A stretch of DNA of 64,000 nt from CAZPQK01 sp964588695. Its GTDB lineage: Bacteria > Krumholzibacteriota > Krumholzibacteriia > WVZY01 > JAKEHA01. Shown piece by piece: positions 34,148-44,641 of the stretch. The notes below the pieces were generated by a model that saw only the letters and a list, made by a program, of their open reading frames with translations, did not search any database and was not told where the DNA came from. The stretch covers positions 62,001-126,000 of the forward strand of contig CAZPQK010000003.1 in assembly GCA_964588695.1 (NCBI GenBank). The letters are read 5' to 3'. Position 1 is the stretch's first letter, and every line of letters begins with the position of its first letter. Made by a program: the position numbers and the translations under genes.

Positions 34148-34192
34148 GCCCACAAGCTGGGGTTTTTCTGCGTGCACGCATGTGGAGTAAAC

Positions 34193-34627
34193 ATGGCAGC
34201 GCCTAAAAAGAAAGTAATGACGCTGATCAAGCTGCAGATCCCGGGCGGCAACGCTTCGCCCGCGCCGCCGGTGGGTCCGGCGCTGGGTCAGCACGGCGTC
34301 AACATTATGGATTTCTGCAAGGCCTTCAACGCGAAGACCCAGCAGAACGCGGGGACGATTATTCCGGTGGTCATCACAGTCTACGCCGACCGTAGCTTTG
34401 ACTTTATTACCAAGACCCCGCCGGCTGCCGTGCTGCTTAAGCAAGCCGTTGGTTTGGCGAAGGGTTCGGGCGAGCCCAACATTAATAAAGTGGGCACCGT
34501 GACCTACGATCAGCTAAAGCAGATCGCAGAAACCAAGATGGCAGACCTGAACGCTCACGATATCGATCAGGCCATTCTCATGATTAAAGGCACCGCACGC
34601 AGCATGGGCCTATTGGTTGAGGAGTAA
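34193..34627 (+). CDS. rplK: 50S ribosomal protein L11
   Basis: 144 aa. The N-terminal domain has IPGGNASPAPPVGPALGQHG, the thiostrepton-region fold, and the C-terminal domain binds 23S rRNA. I start at the ATG at 34193 with GTGGAG upstream; an ATG at 34172 would add seven residues without a ribosome-binding site. L11 is also the RelA-activating protein in other bacteria. Confidence 0.96.
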   Translation: MAAPKKKVMTLIKLQIPGGNASPAPPVGPALGQHGVNIMDFCKAFNAKTQQNAGTIIPVVITVYADRSFDFITKTPPAAVLLKQAVGLAKGSGEPNINKVGTVTYDQLKQIAETKMADLNAHDIDQAILMIKGTARSMGLLVEE

Positions 34628-34630
34628 ACA

Positions 34631-35332
34631 GTGAAGCACGGAAAGCGTTACAACAACGCCGCCGCCATGGTGGACAGCACCAAAGAGTACGACCTCGAAG
34701 AGGCCGTGAAGGTTGTCAAGGGAATGGGTTCGACCAAGTTCGATGAAACCATCGAGCTAAGCGCTCGACTGGGCGTCGACCCCCGGCACGCCGACCAACA
34801 AGTACGGGGCACCGTGGTGCTTCCGCACGGAACCGGTAAGACAGTCAAAGTGCTGGTGCTTGCGCGCGGCGAAAAAGAAAAAGAAGCCGCCGATGCAGGC
34901 GCCGATTACGTCGGTGCAGACGAGTACATTCCCAAACTGCAGGCGGGCTGGTACGACGTCGATGTGATTATCGCGACGCCCGACCTTATGGGCGACGTTG
35001 GTAAGTTGGGTCGCGTGCTGGGTCCGCGAGGCTTAATGCCCAACCCGAAGAGCGGCACAGTTACCTTTGACGTGGCCAAAGCGGTCAACGACGTAAAAGC
35101 CGGTAAGATCGAATACCGGGTGGACAAAGGGTCCAACCTGCACATTCCGATCGGCAAGGCGTCGTTTGGCGAAGAGCAACTTTTTGAGAACTGCAAAACT
35201 TTGATCCTTGAAATTCTCCGCGCCAAGCCGGCGTCGGCAAAGGGTCGTTACCTTAGAAGCATGTCGCTTTCGCCCACGATGGGGCCGTCGGTGAAACTGG
35301 ATAGCCAGAACATCGTCAACGCGATTCGCTAG
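34631..35332 (+). CDS. rplA: 50S ribosomal protein L1
   Basis: 233 aa, GTG start 3 nt after rplK. The conserved GPRGLMPNPKSGTV motif is present near 134. L1 is usually the translational repressor of the L11 operon; its binding site was not identified here. Confidence 0.96.
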   Translation: MKHGKRYNNAAAMVDSTKEYDLEEAVKVVKGMGSTKFDETIELSARLGVDPRHADQQVRGTVVLPHGTGKTVKVLVLARGEKEKEAADAGADYVGADEYIPKLQAGWYDVDVIIATPDLMGDVGKLGRVLGPRGLMPNPKSGTVTFDVAKAVNDVKAGKIEYRVDKGSNLHIPIGKASFGEEQLFENCKTLILEILRAKPASAKGRYLRSMSLSPTMGPSVKLDSQNIVNAIR

Positions 35333-35353
35333 AGCGTTTTTTAGGAGGTTACG

Positions 35354-35875
35354 ATGGCACGCCCGGAAAAGGTGGCCCAGGTAGAAGCAATCAGCACGAT
35401 GATTTCCGATGCATCTTCGGTTGTCCTCGCTGACTTTACTGGTCTTGATGTGGCGATGATCCAAAGCCTGCGCTCGGCGTGCCGCGAAAAAGGCGTCGAG
35501 CTTAAGGTGGTCAAGAACACGCTGGCCAAGCGCGCGATCGAAGGAACGCCCGCCGAAGGCCTCGCGCAGTACCTGGAGCAACCAACTGCGATTGCGATCA
35601 GCCGCGAAGCCGAAAACCTGTCGGCGCGAGTGCTGTCCGACTTCGCTAAAGAGAACGACGACAAGCCAGCGTTCAAGGCGGGCTTTGTCGACGGACAGGT
35701 GATTGACATCACCGGTGTATTGGCGCTGGCCAAAATGCCGGGCAAAGAAGAAATGCTCTCTATGATCATGAGCAGTCTCATGAGTCCGGGTAACGGACTG
35801 GTGGGAGTGCTGCAAGGTCCTGCCCGCAACCTTGTGGGTGTTCTGCAAGCTATCGTCGATAAAGGCGAAGGCTAG
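35354..35875 (+). CDS. rplJ: 50S ribosomal protein L10
   Basis: 173 aa. N-terminal rRNA-binding domain and C-terminal helix (LLSMIMSSLMSPGNGLVGVLQ) that binds L12 dimers. AGGAGG precedes it. The gap to rplA is only 21 nt, so the usual L10 leader RNA is not between them. Confidence 0.95.
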   Translation: MARPEKVAQVEAISTMISDASSVVLADFTGLDVAMIQSLRSACREKGVELKVVKNTLAKRAIEGTPAEGLAQYLEQPTAIAISREAENLSARVLSDFAKENDDKPAFKAGFVDGQVIDITGVLALAKMPGKEEMLSMIMSSLMSPGNGLVGVLQGPARNLVGVLQAIVDKGEG

Positions 35876-35944
35876 AAAATTTCAATAACCGTTAATTCGT
35901 TTCTGTTTGGTTCAATAAGTGTGCGTTAACAAGGAGTCCTAGAG

Positions 35945-36352
35945 ATGTCGGAAGGCAACGAAGTAAAACTGGAAAGCGCCAACGCTCAGAAAGCGATGGA
36001 TATCATTGAGAAGCTGACCCTGCTGGAAATGTCCGAGCTGGTGAAGGCGCTCGAAGATAAGTTTGGCGTAACGGCCGCCGCTCCGGTCGCCATGGCTGCA
36101 ATGCCGGGTGCTGCTGCTGGTGGCGAAGCCGCTGCCGAAAAAGACGAATTCGACGTTATGCTGACCGACGTCGGTTCGGAAAAGATCAAGGTGATCAAAG
36201 TCGTTCGCGCGATCACCGGCCTTGGTCTCAAAGAAGCCAAAGAGTTGGTGGAAAACACCCCGAAGGCTCTCAAAGAAGCCGCGTCGAAAGACGAGGCCGA
36301 AGAGATCAAGAAGCAGGTCGAAGAAGTCGGCGGCAAAGTCGAACTCAAGTAG
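35945..36352 (+). CDS. rplL: 50S ribosomal protein L7/L12
   Basis: 135 aa. N-terminal dimerisation helices, Ala/Gly/Met-rich hinge (about 45-65), C-terminal factor-binding domain with KIKVIKVVRAITGLGLKEAK. The 69-nt AT-rich gap before it holds TTCAATAA twice. Confidence 0.96.
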   Translation: MSEGNEVKLESANAQKAMDIIEKLTLLEMSELVKALEDKFGVTAAAPVAMAAMPGAAAGGEAAAEKDEFDVMLTDVGSEKIKVIKVVRAITGLGLKEAKELVENTPKALKEAASKDEAEEIKKQVEEVGGKVELK

Positions 36353-36383
36353 TCGACTTTCGTTTAAACAAATGCGGGACGTT

Positions 36384-36452
36384 GCCGGGCGCGTGTTTAG
36401 CGCGCTCGGCTGTGCCGTCTTTGTACATGTAGTTGCGGGAGTCCCCCCGCAA
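36384..36452 (+). promoter_or_regulatory. Tandem hairpins between rplL and rpoB (attenuator/processing region)
   Basis: A 10-bp stem GCCGGGCGCG (36384-36393) / CGCGCTCGGC (36401-36410) includes one G-T pair and a TGTTTAG loop. A 7-bp stem TTGCGGG (36433-36439) / CCCGCAA (36446-36452) follows. The rplL-rpoB gap carries an attenuator and an RNase III site in E. coli; similar partial termination would set the ratio of L12 to polymerase. Function is inferred by position. Confidence 0.6.
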
Positions 36453-36505
36453 AGAGGGACAGAGCTCATTCCTATACGCAATTCGACTCAACCGTCGAGG
36501 TTAGC

Positions 36506-39500
36506 ATGATCAAGAAACCCGAGCGGACCATTCTCGATTATCCGAGAGACGAGAATAACCGCGTCGACTTCGCGACGATCCCCCACGTCATGGACATTCC
36601 CAACCTGTTGTCCATCCAGCTCGACAGCTACGCGGAGTTTTTGCAGCGAGAAGTGCCGATTGATAAACGTAAGGACCAGGGTCTGGAGCAGGTCTTCGCC
36701 CAGGTCTTTCCGATCGAGTCACCTAAGGGGAAATATAAACTCGAGTATCACGGATACATCATCGGTGAACCCAAATACAGCGAAGAAGAGTGCAAGGAGC
36801 GTGACCTTACCTATGCCGCTCCGCTGAAAGCACGTCTCCGTCTCGTCATCAACGAAGAAGATGAAGAGTCGGGAGAGCTGCGTCTGAAGGACATCATCCA
36901 AAGTGAGGTGTTCCTGGGCGAGATTCCGCTGCTGACGATGAAAGGTACGTTCATTATTAACGGTGCCGAGCGCGTTATCGTGTCGCAGCTGCACCGTTCG
37001 CCGGGCGTATTCTTTGGTGACGAAATCCACCCCAACGGAAAACGACTGTTTAACGCACGCATCATTCCGTATCGCGGGTCGTGGGTGGAGTTCACTGTCG
37101 ACATTAACGACGTAATGCACGTCAATATCGACCGCCGCCGCAAGCTGCCGGTGACCATTCTGCTTAAAGCCATGGGCTTTGATGCTAACCAGGCAATCCT
37201 GCGTCTGTTCCATCAGACCGAGGACATTAAGCTCACCAACAAGCCCGGTAAGCGCGACGAAGAAATCGTCGGGCGCATTGCGGTGTCCGACCTGATCGAC
37301 AAGAGCACGGGCGAAGAGATCGTCAAGGCTGGCGATATCGTTACCGAAGAGATTCTCGAAAAGATGCGGGAAGCCAAGTTGTTGGAGCTGACCTGCATCC
37401 AGTACGCGGAGAACCACGGTCCCGAAGACGATGTGGTTTTGAAAACGATCCACAAGGACAACTGTCCGGATCAAGAAACCGCGTTGAAGAAAATCTACAA
37501 CCTCATTCGTCCCGGCGATCCACCAAACCTGGAGACCGCCAAGGCGCTGCTAACCCGGATGTTCTTTACGCCCAAGCGCTACGACCTGGCGAACGTGGGA
37601 CGTTACAAGATCAACAGCCGTTTGAAGCTGGACATTCCGATGGAGGTTACCACCCTCGATCAGGCCGACTTCATCGCAGTAATCGCGTGTCTGCTGGACA
37701 TGAAAGAAGCCGACGCCGACCCGGATGATATCGATCACTTGGGTAACCGCCGCATTCGCTCTGTGGGCGAGCTGCTGGCGAACCAGTTTTCGATTGGTCT
37801 GGCGCGGATGGCTCGCATCGTTAAAGAGCGGATGACGCTGCAGCAAGAAAGCGAGCAGATTACTCCGTACGAGTTGATCAATGCGCGTACCGTTTCGGCG
37901 GTTATCCAAAGTTTCTTTGGTAGTTCGCAGTTGTCGCAGTTTATGGATCAGACCAACCCGCTGGCCGAACTAACCCACAAGCGTCGTTTGTCGGCGCTCG
38001 GGCCGGGCGGTCTCACTCGCGAGCGCGCGGGATTTGAGGTGCGTGACGTTCACTTTACTCACTACGGCCGCATGTGTCCGATTGAGACGCCGGAAGGTCC
38101 CAACATTGGTTTGATTTCGTCGCTGGCGACATACGCCCGCATCAACCCGTACGGGTTCTTGGAAACTCCGTATCGCAAGGTTGAAAGCGGCCGCGTCACC
38201 GACCAGATCGACTACCTGTCGGCCGACGAAGAGGCCGATCTGTTGATTGCCCAGGCCAACGCGCCGATCGACGACAAGGGCAACTTCGAGCGTGACCAGA
38301 TTCTGGCGCGGATTCGCGGCGACTTCCCGGTGGTTGCGCCGAAAGAGATCCAGTACATGGACGTCGCGCCGCGGCAGTTAGTAAGCGCCGCCGCGTCCAT
38401 GATTCCGTTCCTGGAACACGACGATGCCAACCGTGCACTGATGGGCTGCAACATGCAGCGCCAGGCGGTGCCGCTGCTTAAAGCCGAATCGCCGCATGTC
38501 GGAACCGGTATGGAAGGCAAGACCGCGCGTGATTCCGGAGTGTTGGTTATCTCCCGTCGCGCCGGCCGCGTTATTAACGTTACCGGCGAACACATTGTGA
38601 TCGATCCGGGCGGCAAGAAAGATACCCTCGATGACTTTTCGGATTACGAGGGAATGGATGAATACCCGCTGCTGAAGTTCAAGCGCTCCAACCAGGACAC
38701 GTGCGTGAACCAGAAGCCGCTGGTTAATGTGGGCGACAAGGTCAAGGCTGGCCAGGTGCTAGCCGACGGACCGGCGACGCAAAACGGCGAGCTTGCGCTG
38801 GGTATGAACGTGCTGGTCGCGTTTATGCCGTGGCTCGGCTACAACTTTGAGGATGCCATCGTGGTGAGCGAAGGATTCCTCAAGCGTGATGCGTTTACCA
38901 GCATCCACATTGAAGAGTTTGAACTTCAGGTTCGTGATACCAAAGCGGGCATGGAAGAGATCACTCGCGAAATTCCCAACGTCGGTGAAGATGCTCTGCG
39001 CAATCTCGACGAAGAGGGAATTATTCGCATCGGCGCGCGCGTTCGCGCCGGCGACATTCTCGTTGGTAAGGTAACGCCGAAAGGTGAAACCGACCTTTCG
39101 CCGGAAGAGCGTTTGCTACGCGCCATCTTCGGCGAAAAAGCGGGCGACGTTCGTGACGCTTCGCTCAAAGCGCCTCCGGGAATGGACGGTATCGTTGTGG
39201 GGATCGAGGTGTTTTCGCGCAAAGAACGCGACGACAAATCGCGCACCCAAGACAAGGCTCGTCTGGCGCGTTTGACCAAGTGGCGCGAAACCGAAATGGA
39301 ACGCGTTCGCGACATGCGACGTCGCAAACTTGAAAGTCTCATGATCGGCGAGACCTGCGAGAAGTTGATCAACGCCGAGACTGGCGAAGTGATTGCCAAA
39401 GCGGGCCGCAAGATCACCGACAAGTTCTTCGAAGAGATCGACCTCGACAACCTGCAGTGGGGCCTGGCGATTGTTAAAGATCCCAAGGTCGACCGGCAGG

Positions 39501-40336
39501 TGCAGATCGTTCTCGACACCGCCGCAAAGGCGATGGAACGCGTCGAAATTCAGTACGAGAAAGAAGTTGAACGGGTCACCCGCGGCGACGAACTCCCGCC
39601 GGGTGTTTCCAAGCTGGTCAAAGTTTACGTATTTCGTAAGCGTCGCCTGCAAGTTGGTGACAAAATGGCCGGCCGCCACGGTAACAAGGGTGTTGTAGCC
39701 CGCGTGGTTCCCGAAGAAGACATGCCTTATCTGCCCGACGGTCGCCCGGTTGAGATTGTACTCAACCCGCTCGGTGTACCGAGTCGTATGAACGTGGGAC
39801 AGATTCTGGAAACTCACTTGGGATGGGCCGCCGACGCGCTTGGCGTGAAGGTGTCGTGCCCGTCGTTTGACAGTGCGTCGGTTGACGAGATCAAGCAAGC
39901 GTTGCGCGAAGCCAACTTGCCGGAGCACGGCAAGTCGCGCCTGTTTGACGGCCGTACCGGCGAAGAGTTCGAGCAAGAAGTGACGGTGGGGATGATCTAT
40001 ATGATGAAGCTCTCCCACCTGGTTGACGACAAGATCCACGCGCGATCGATTGGACCCTACTCGCTGGTTTCGCAGCAACCGCTGGGCGGTAAAGCTCAGT
40101 TTGGTGGCCAGCGTTTCGGGGAGATGGAAGTGTGGGCCCTGGAGGCTTACGGTGCCGCGTTCTGTTTGCAGGAACTGCTAACCGTAAAGTCCGACGATAT
40201 CCAGGGACGCGCGAAAATCTACGAAGCGATCGTAAAGGGCGAAAACCCGCCCGAGCCGGGAATTCCCGAATCGTTCAACGTATTGGTAAAAGAGCTTCAG
40301 AGTTTAGGTCTGGACGTGCAGTTGGAGCGCGACTAG
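36506..40336 (+). CDS. rpoB: RNA polymerase subunit beta
   Basis: 1276 aa. Lobe and protrusion domains, the rifampicin-region block SSQLSQFMDQTNPLAELTHKRR (given here only in part: FFGSSQLSQFMDQTNPLAEL, about 470-490), flap, and the C-terminal clamp with GQRFGEMEVWALEAYGA. It is not fused to rpoC and lacks very large lineage insertions. Wild-type rifampicin-region residues appear intact. A weak GAGG precedes the ATG, 153 nt after rplL. Confidence 0.97.
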   Translation: MIKKPERTILDYPRDENNRVDFATIPHVMDIPNLLSIQLDSYAEFLQREVPIDKRKDQGLEQVFAQVFPIESPKGKYKLEYHGYIIGEPKYSEEECKERDLTYAAPLKARLRLVINEEDEESGELRLKDIIQSEVFLGEIPLLTMKGTFIINGAERVIVSQLHRSPGVFFGDEIHPNGKRLFNARIIPYRGSWVEFTVDINDVMHVNIDRRRKLPVTILLKAMGFDANQAILRLFHQTEDIKLTNKPGKRDEEIVGRIAVSDLIDKSTGEEIVKAGDIVTEEILEKMREAKLLELTCIQYAENHGPEDDVVLKTIHKDNCPDQETALKKIYNLIRPGDPPNLETAKALLTRMFFTPKRYDLANVGRYKINSRLKLDIPMEVTTLDQADFIAVIACLLDMKEADADPDDIDHLGNRRIRSVGELLANQFSIGLARMARIVKERMTLQQESEQITPYELINARTVSAVIQSFFGSSQLSQFMDQTNPLAELTHKRRLSALGPGGLTRERAGFEVRDVHFTHYGRMCPIETPEGPNIGLISSLATYARINPYGFLETPYRKVESGRVTDQIDYLSADEEADLLIAQANAPIDDKGNFERDQILARIRGDFPVVAPKEIQYMDVAPRQLVSAAASMIPFLEHDDANRALMGCNMQRQAVPLLKAESPHVGTGMEGKTARDSGVLVISRRAGRVINVTGEHIVIDPGGKKDTLDDFSDYEGMDEYPLLKFKRSNQDTCVNQKPLVNVGDKVKAGQVLADGPATQNGELALGMNVLVAFMPWLGYNFEDAIVVSEGFLKRDAFTSIHIEEFELQVRDTKAGMEEITREIPNVGEDALRNLDEEGIIRIGARVRAGDILVGKVTPKGETDLSPEERLLRAIFGEKAGDVRDASLKAPPGMDGIVVGIEVFSRKERDDKSRTQDKARLARLTKWRETEMERVRDMRRRKLESLMIGETCEKLINAETGEVIAKAGRKITDKFFEEIDLDNLQWGLAIVKDPKVDRQVQIVLDTAAKAMERVEIQYEKEVERVTRGDELPPGVSKLVKVYVFRKRRLQVGDKMAGRHGNKGVVARVVPEEDMPYLPDGRPVEIVLNPLGVPSRMNVGQILETHLGWAADALGVKVSCPSFDSASVDEIKQALREANLPEHGKSRLFDGRTGEEFEQEVTVGMIYMMKLSHLVDDKIHARSIGPYSLVSQQPLGGKAQFGGQRFGEMEVWALEAYGAAFCLQELLTVKSDDIQGRAKIYEAIVKGENPPEPGIPESFNVLVKELQSLGLDVQLERD

Positions 40337-40363
40337 CAGCAACGCTGCTTTTAGGAGGTCTTT

Positions 40364-43300
40364 GTGTATAACCTCGATAGGGACAGAAAAAAGCCGACCG
40401 ATTTTAAGGCGATCCGCATCATGCTCGCCTCGCCGGAGAAGATCCGCGAGTGGAGCTTTGGCGAAGTCACCAAGCCGGAAACGATCAACTACCGATCGTT
40501 TAAGCCGGAAAAGGACGGTTTGTTCTGCGAGCGTATTTTCGGCCCGGTCAAAGACTGGGAATGTAGTTGTGGTAAGTACAAGCGCATCCGCTATCGCGGT
40601 GTGATTTGTGACCGCTGCGGCGTCGAAGTGACCCGCGCGGCCGTGCGTCGCGAACGCCTGGGCCACATCGAGCTTGCGGTTCCCGTGTCGCACATCTGGT
40701 TCTTTAAAGGACTGCCGAGCCGCATCGGGCACTTGCTGGACGTTACCATTCGCGACCTCGAGCGCGTGCTTTATTACGAGTCGTATATCACCATCGATCC
40801 CGGTGACACCGAACTCGAACCCAAGCAGCTAATCACCGAGGACACATACCTCGAGATGCTCGAAGAGGGAAAGAAGTTCGAAGCCAAGATGGGCGCGCAA
40901 GCGATCAAGGATCTGCTTGAGCAGATCGAACTGAACGCATTGTCCACCGAACTTCGCGAGCGCATCGTCGGTGAGAAGTCGATGCAGCGCAAAAAGGACT
41001 TGCTGAAGCGCCTTAAAGTTGTCGAGGCGTTCCGTTCGTCGGACAACCGTCCCGAGTGGATGATCATGGACGTTATTCCGGTGCTTCCGCCGGAGTTGCG
41101 ACCGTTGGTGCCGCTCGAAGGTGGTCGCTTTGCTACGTCCGACCTTAACGACTTGTATCGGCGGGTTATCAACCGAAACAACCGTCTCAAGAAGCTAATC
41201 GAAATCAAAGCGCCGGAAGTAATTCTGCGTAACGAAAAGCGGATGCTTCAGGAAGCGGTCGACGCGCTGTTCGACAACGGTCGCCGTTCGCGCGCCGTTC
41301 GCGGTCAGGGTAACCGTCCGCTCAAGAGCCTCTCCGACATGCTCAAAGGTAAGCAGGGCCGCTTCCGCCAGAACCTGTTGGGTAAGCGGGTCGACTACTC
41401 GGGCCGTTCGGTAATTGTTGTGGGTCCCGAGCTTAAGATCTACGAGTGTGGTCTACCCAAGAGCATGGCGTTGGAGCTGTTCAAGCCGTTCATTATTCGC
41501 AAGCTCGAAGAGAAGAACTACGTTCAAACTGTAAAAAGCGCGAAGAAGTTGGTCGAACAGGAAAGCCCGGAAGTCTGGGACATCCTCGAAGAGATTATTC
41601 AGGAACACCCGGTGATGCTTAACCGTGCGCCGACGCTTCACCGCTTGGGTATCCAGGCTTTCCAGCCGCGTCTGGTGGAAGGTAAAGCTATCCGACTGCA
41701 CCCGCTCGCGTGTTCAGCGTTTAACGCCGACTTTGACGGCGACCAAATGGCGGTACACGTTCCGCTGTCGTACGAAGCCCAGTTGGAAGCTCGCACGTTG
41801 ATGCTTGCTGCGCACAACATTCTATCTCCCGCAAACGGTAAGCCGCTGGCGGTTCCGTCGCAGGACATGGTTATTGGCGCGCACTTCCTGACTATGGCTC
41901 GCGCTGGCGCTCGTGGCGAAGGCATGACGTTCCACTCCATGGACGAGGCCGTGGTCGCGTACCAGGCGGGTGGCTACGGTGTGAACACCAAGATTAAGCT
42001 CCGCTACAACGGCGAAGTTCTTAGCACGACTTTCGGCCGGGTGCTGTTTAACGACATCATCCCCGAAGAAATTCGTTTCAAGAACGACGTGATGGACAAG
42101 AAAGGGTTGGCTGCGCTGGTTGGCGAGTGTTTTGACCGCCTGGGTCTGGAACGGACGATTCTGTTCCTTGATGATCTAAAGAAAACCGGTTTTACCTACG
42201 CCACGCGTAGCGGTCTGACCGTGGGAATGGAAGACCTTAAAGTTCCCAAAGAGAAAACCGACATCGTCGACAAAGCCGCGGCTAAAGTGGCCAACATCAC
42301 CGAACAGTACCAGGACGGTATCATCACCGACGGTGAGCGTTACAACAAGGTTATCGATACCTGGACGCGTACCACCAACGAAGTCGGTGAGTTGATGTTT
42401 GAACATCTGCGCAACGACCGCGACGGTTTCAACCCGATCTTTATGATGACCGACTCGGGAGCGCGGGGTAGTCGCGATCAGGTTCGTCAGCTTGCGGGGA
42501 TGCGCGGGTTGATGGCCAAGCCACAGAAAAAGATTACCGGTGGTATCGGCGAGATTATCGAGATGCCGATTGTGGCAAACTTCCTCGAAGGTCTGTCGGT
42601 GCTGCAGTACTTTATTTCGACTCACGGCGCGCGTAAGGGTCTTGCGGATACGGCGCTAAAAACCGCTGATGCCGGTTACCTGACCCGCCGTCTGGTCGAC
42701 GTTGCTCAGGACGTAATCATAACCGAGATCGATTGCGGAACGATCATGGGGATCAATATTTCGGCCCTCAAAGAGGGCGAAGAGATTATTGAATCGCTGT
42801 CCGATCGAATTCGCGGCCGGGTTACGGTGGACGATGTTTACGACCCAATCACTGGCGATCAACTGGTCGAAGCCAACACGTTGATCACTTGGGATATCGC
42901 GGCTCAAATTGAAGACTGCGGTGTTGAGCGGGTGCGGATTCGTTCGGTGCTGACTTGTGAGTCGCGTCGCGGCGTGTGTGCGCACTGCTACGGTACCAAC
43001 CTGGCCACTGGCAAACTGGTCGATATCGGCGAAGCGGTGGGCGTGGTGGCCGCACAGAGTATCGGCGAGCCGGGAACGCAGCTGACGCTACGAACCTTCC
43101 ACATTGGTGGTGTTGCCGGTCGAATTGCGGAGCAAACGCAAAAAACGGTTACTCACCCCGGACGCGTTACGTTTAAGAAACTGCGCAAAGTATCCGGTCG
43201 CAACGATACGCAGATTGTTATTTCGCGTAAGGCAGAATTCCAGCTGCTCGACAATCAGGATCGTGTGCGCTCGCGTTTTGGTGTGCCGTACGGTGCAGTG

Positions 43301-44488
43301 TTGAAAGTCGAAGAAGGCGAGATGGTTGAACCGGGCGCCGTCATCTACGAATGGGATCCGTACTCGGACGTTATTCTCACCGACAAAGCCGGTAAGATTC
43401 GTTTCGGTGACCTGGTTAACGACGTCACCATCAAAGAAAAGATCGACGAAAAGACCGGTAAGATGCAGATGGTGGTCACCGAAGACCGCGAGAAGAAGCA
43501 TCACCCGCACATTCACGTGCTCGATGCCTCTGGCGAAGTTATCGGTAACTTTATTATCCCGACCGACGCGGTGCTGTTGGTGAAAGACGGCGACGATGTG
43601 TTTGCCGGTGACCAACTGTGTAAGATCGCTCGGGAGGCGGGTAAGAGTTCTGACATTACCGGTGGTCTGCCGCGGGTGGCGGAGCTCTTCGAAGTGCGCA
43701 AGCCCAAGGACAGCGCGGTGGTTTCCGAAATCGACGGGGTTGTCGAGTTCGGTCCGATCACGCGCGGGATGCGCAAGATCATTATTAAGAATGAGGCCGG
43801 CGACGAAGCCAACTACGCGATTCCGCAGGGCAAGCACCTGCGGGTGTACGAAGGCGACCATGTCGACGCGGGTGACAACCTTACCGAAGGGCCGGTCAAC
43901 CCGTTTGACATTCTCAATATTCGCGGTGTGAACGCCGCGCAGGAATATCTGGTCAACGGCATCCAGGAGGTTTATCGCCTCCAGGGTGTGGGTATCAACG
44001 ACAAGCATATCGAAACCATCGTGCGCCAGATGCTGCAGAAAGTTCAGATCGAAGACCCGGGCAACACGTCGTTCCTGGAAGGCGACATGATCGACAAGGT
44101 TGCTTTCCGCGAAGAAAACGAACGAGTGCTAAAGGACGGCGGCCAGGCCGCGACGTTCAAACCGATGCTGTTGGGCATTACCAAGGCATCGCTTAGCACC
44201 GAGAGTTTCATCTCCGCAGCGAGTTTCCAGGAAACAACACGTGTGCTCACCGACGCCGCTGTTCGTGGTAAGCGCGATCACTTGCTGGGCCTTAAGGAAA
44301 ACGTGATCATGGGTCACTTGATTCCGGCCGGCACTGGAGTGAAGCGCTACGAAAACATCGAACTCATTGAGCCGGACGCCGAAGACGATGACGTCGTCTT
44401 CGAAGATGTGCCGGAAGGAATGCTGGATGAATCGGAGGAACATTCCGAGCCGATGTCGGCCAGTGGCGAGGAAGGTCTAGAGAAATAA
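40364..44488 (+). CDS. rpoC: RNA polymerase subunit beta-prime
   Basis: 1374 aa, GTG start behind AGGAGG, 27 nt after rpoB. Zinc site 1 is CSCGKYKRIRYRGVICDRCG (about 67-87), the catalytic magnesium loop is NADFDGDQM (about 453-461), and zinc site 2 is CESRRGVCAHCYG (about 866-878). Trigger-loop region QSIGEPGTQLTLRTFH is intact. A strongly acidic C-terminal tail (EPDAEDDDVVFEDVPE) follows the core. Confidence 0.97.
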   Translation: MYNLDRDRKKPTDFKAIRIMLASPEKIREWSFGEVTKPETINYRSFKPEKDGLFCERIFGPVKDWECSCGKYKRIRYRGVICDRCGVEVTRAAVRRERLGHIELAVPVSHIWFFKGLPSRIGHLLDVTIRDLERVLYYESYITIDPGDTELEPKQLITEDTYLEMLEEGKKFEAKMGAQAIKDLLEQIELNALSTELRERIVGEKSMQRKKDLLKRLKVVEAFRSSDNRPEWMIMDVIPVLPPELRPLVPLEGGRFATSDLNDLYRRVINRNNRLKKLIEIKAPEVILRNEKRMLQEAVDALFDNGRRSRAVRGQGNRPLKSLSDMLKGKQGRFRQNLLGKRVDYSGRSVIVVGPELKIYECGLPKSMALELFKPFIIRKLEEKNYVQTVKSAKKLVEQESPEVWDILEEIIQEHPVMLNRAPTLHRLGIQAFQPRLVEGKAIRLHPLACSAFNADFDGDQMAVHVPLSYEAQLEARTLMLAAHNILSPANGKPLAVPSQDMVIGAHFLTMARAGARGEGMTFHSMDEAVVAYQAGGYGVNTKIKLRYNGEVLSTTFGRVLFNDIIPEEIRFKNDVMDKKGLAALVGECFDRLGLERTILFLDDLKKTGFTYATRSGLTVGMEDLKVPKEKTDIVDKAAAKVANITEQYQDGIITDGERYNKVIDTWTRTTNEVGELMFEHLRNDRDGFNPIFMMTDSGARGSRDQVRQLAGMRGLMAKPQKKITGGIGEIIEMPIVANFLEGLSVLQYFISTHGARKGLADTALKTADAGYLTRRLVDVAQDVIITEIDCGTIMGINISALKEGEEIIESLSDRIRGRVTVDDVYDPITGDQLVEANTLITWDIAAQIEDCGVERVRIRSVLTCESRRGVCAHCYGTNLATGKLVDIGEAVGVVAAQSIGEPGTQLTLRTFHIGGVAGRIAEQTQKTVTHPGRVTFKKLRKVSGRNDTQIVISRKAEFQLLDNQDRVRSRFGVPYGAVLKVEEGEMVEPGAVIYEWDPYSDVILTDKAGKIRFGDLVNDVTIKEKIDEKTGKMQMVVTEDREKKHHPHIHVLDASGEVIGNFIIPTDAVLLVKDGDDVFAGDQLCKIAREAGKSSDITGGLPRVAELFEVRKPKDSAVVSEIDGVVEFGPITRGMRKIIIKNEAGDEANYAIPQGKHLRVYEGDHVDAGDNLTEGPVNPFDILNIRGVNAAQEYLVNGIQEVYRLQGVGINDKHIETIVRQMLQKVQIEDPGNTSFLEGDMIDKVAFREENERVLKDGGQAATFKPMLLGITKASLSTESFISAASFQETTRVLTDAAVRGKRDHLLGLKENVIMGHLIPAGTGVKRYENIELIEPDAEDDDVVFEDVPEGMLDESEEHSEPMSASGEEGLEK

Positions 44489-44508
44489 GGAGTTGGCAGG
44501 TTAGGGAC

Positions 44509-44537
44509 TTGACAAATTTTTCGGTTACGGATACATT
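44509..44537 (+). promoter_or_regulatory. Canonical promoter of the rpsL (str) operon
   Basis: TTGACA (44509-44514), 17-nt spacer, TACATT (44532-44537); start near 44544, leaving a leader of about 144 nt before rpsL. Confidence 0.85.
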
Positions 44538-44632
44538 GGGTACTTTGCAACCCAATACTTCCCTCCCCGGAAGTCCTGGCTAACTTACGCAAAATCAACA
44601 ACTTACAGGCCAACGAGGCTGCCCTCCAGGAG

Positions 44633-44641
44633 TTATCCACA
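44633..44641 (+). promoter_or_regulatory. Perfect DnaA-box 9-mer in the rpsL leader
   Basis: TTATCCACA, followed by A, 47 nt before the rpsL start and downstream of the promoter. A consensus match only. Confidence 0.4.
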
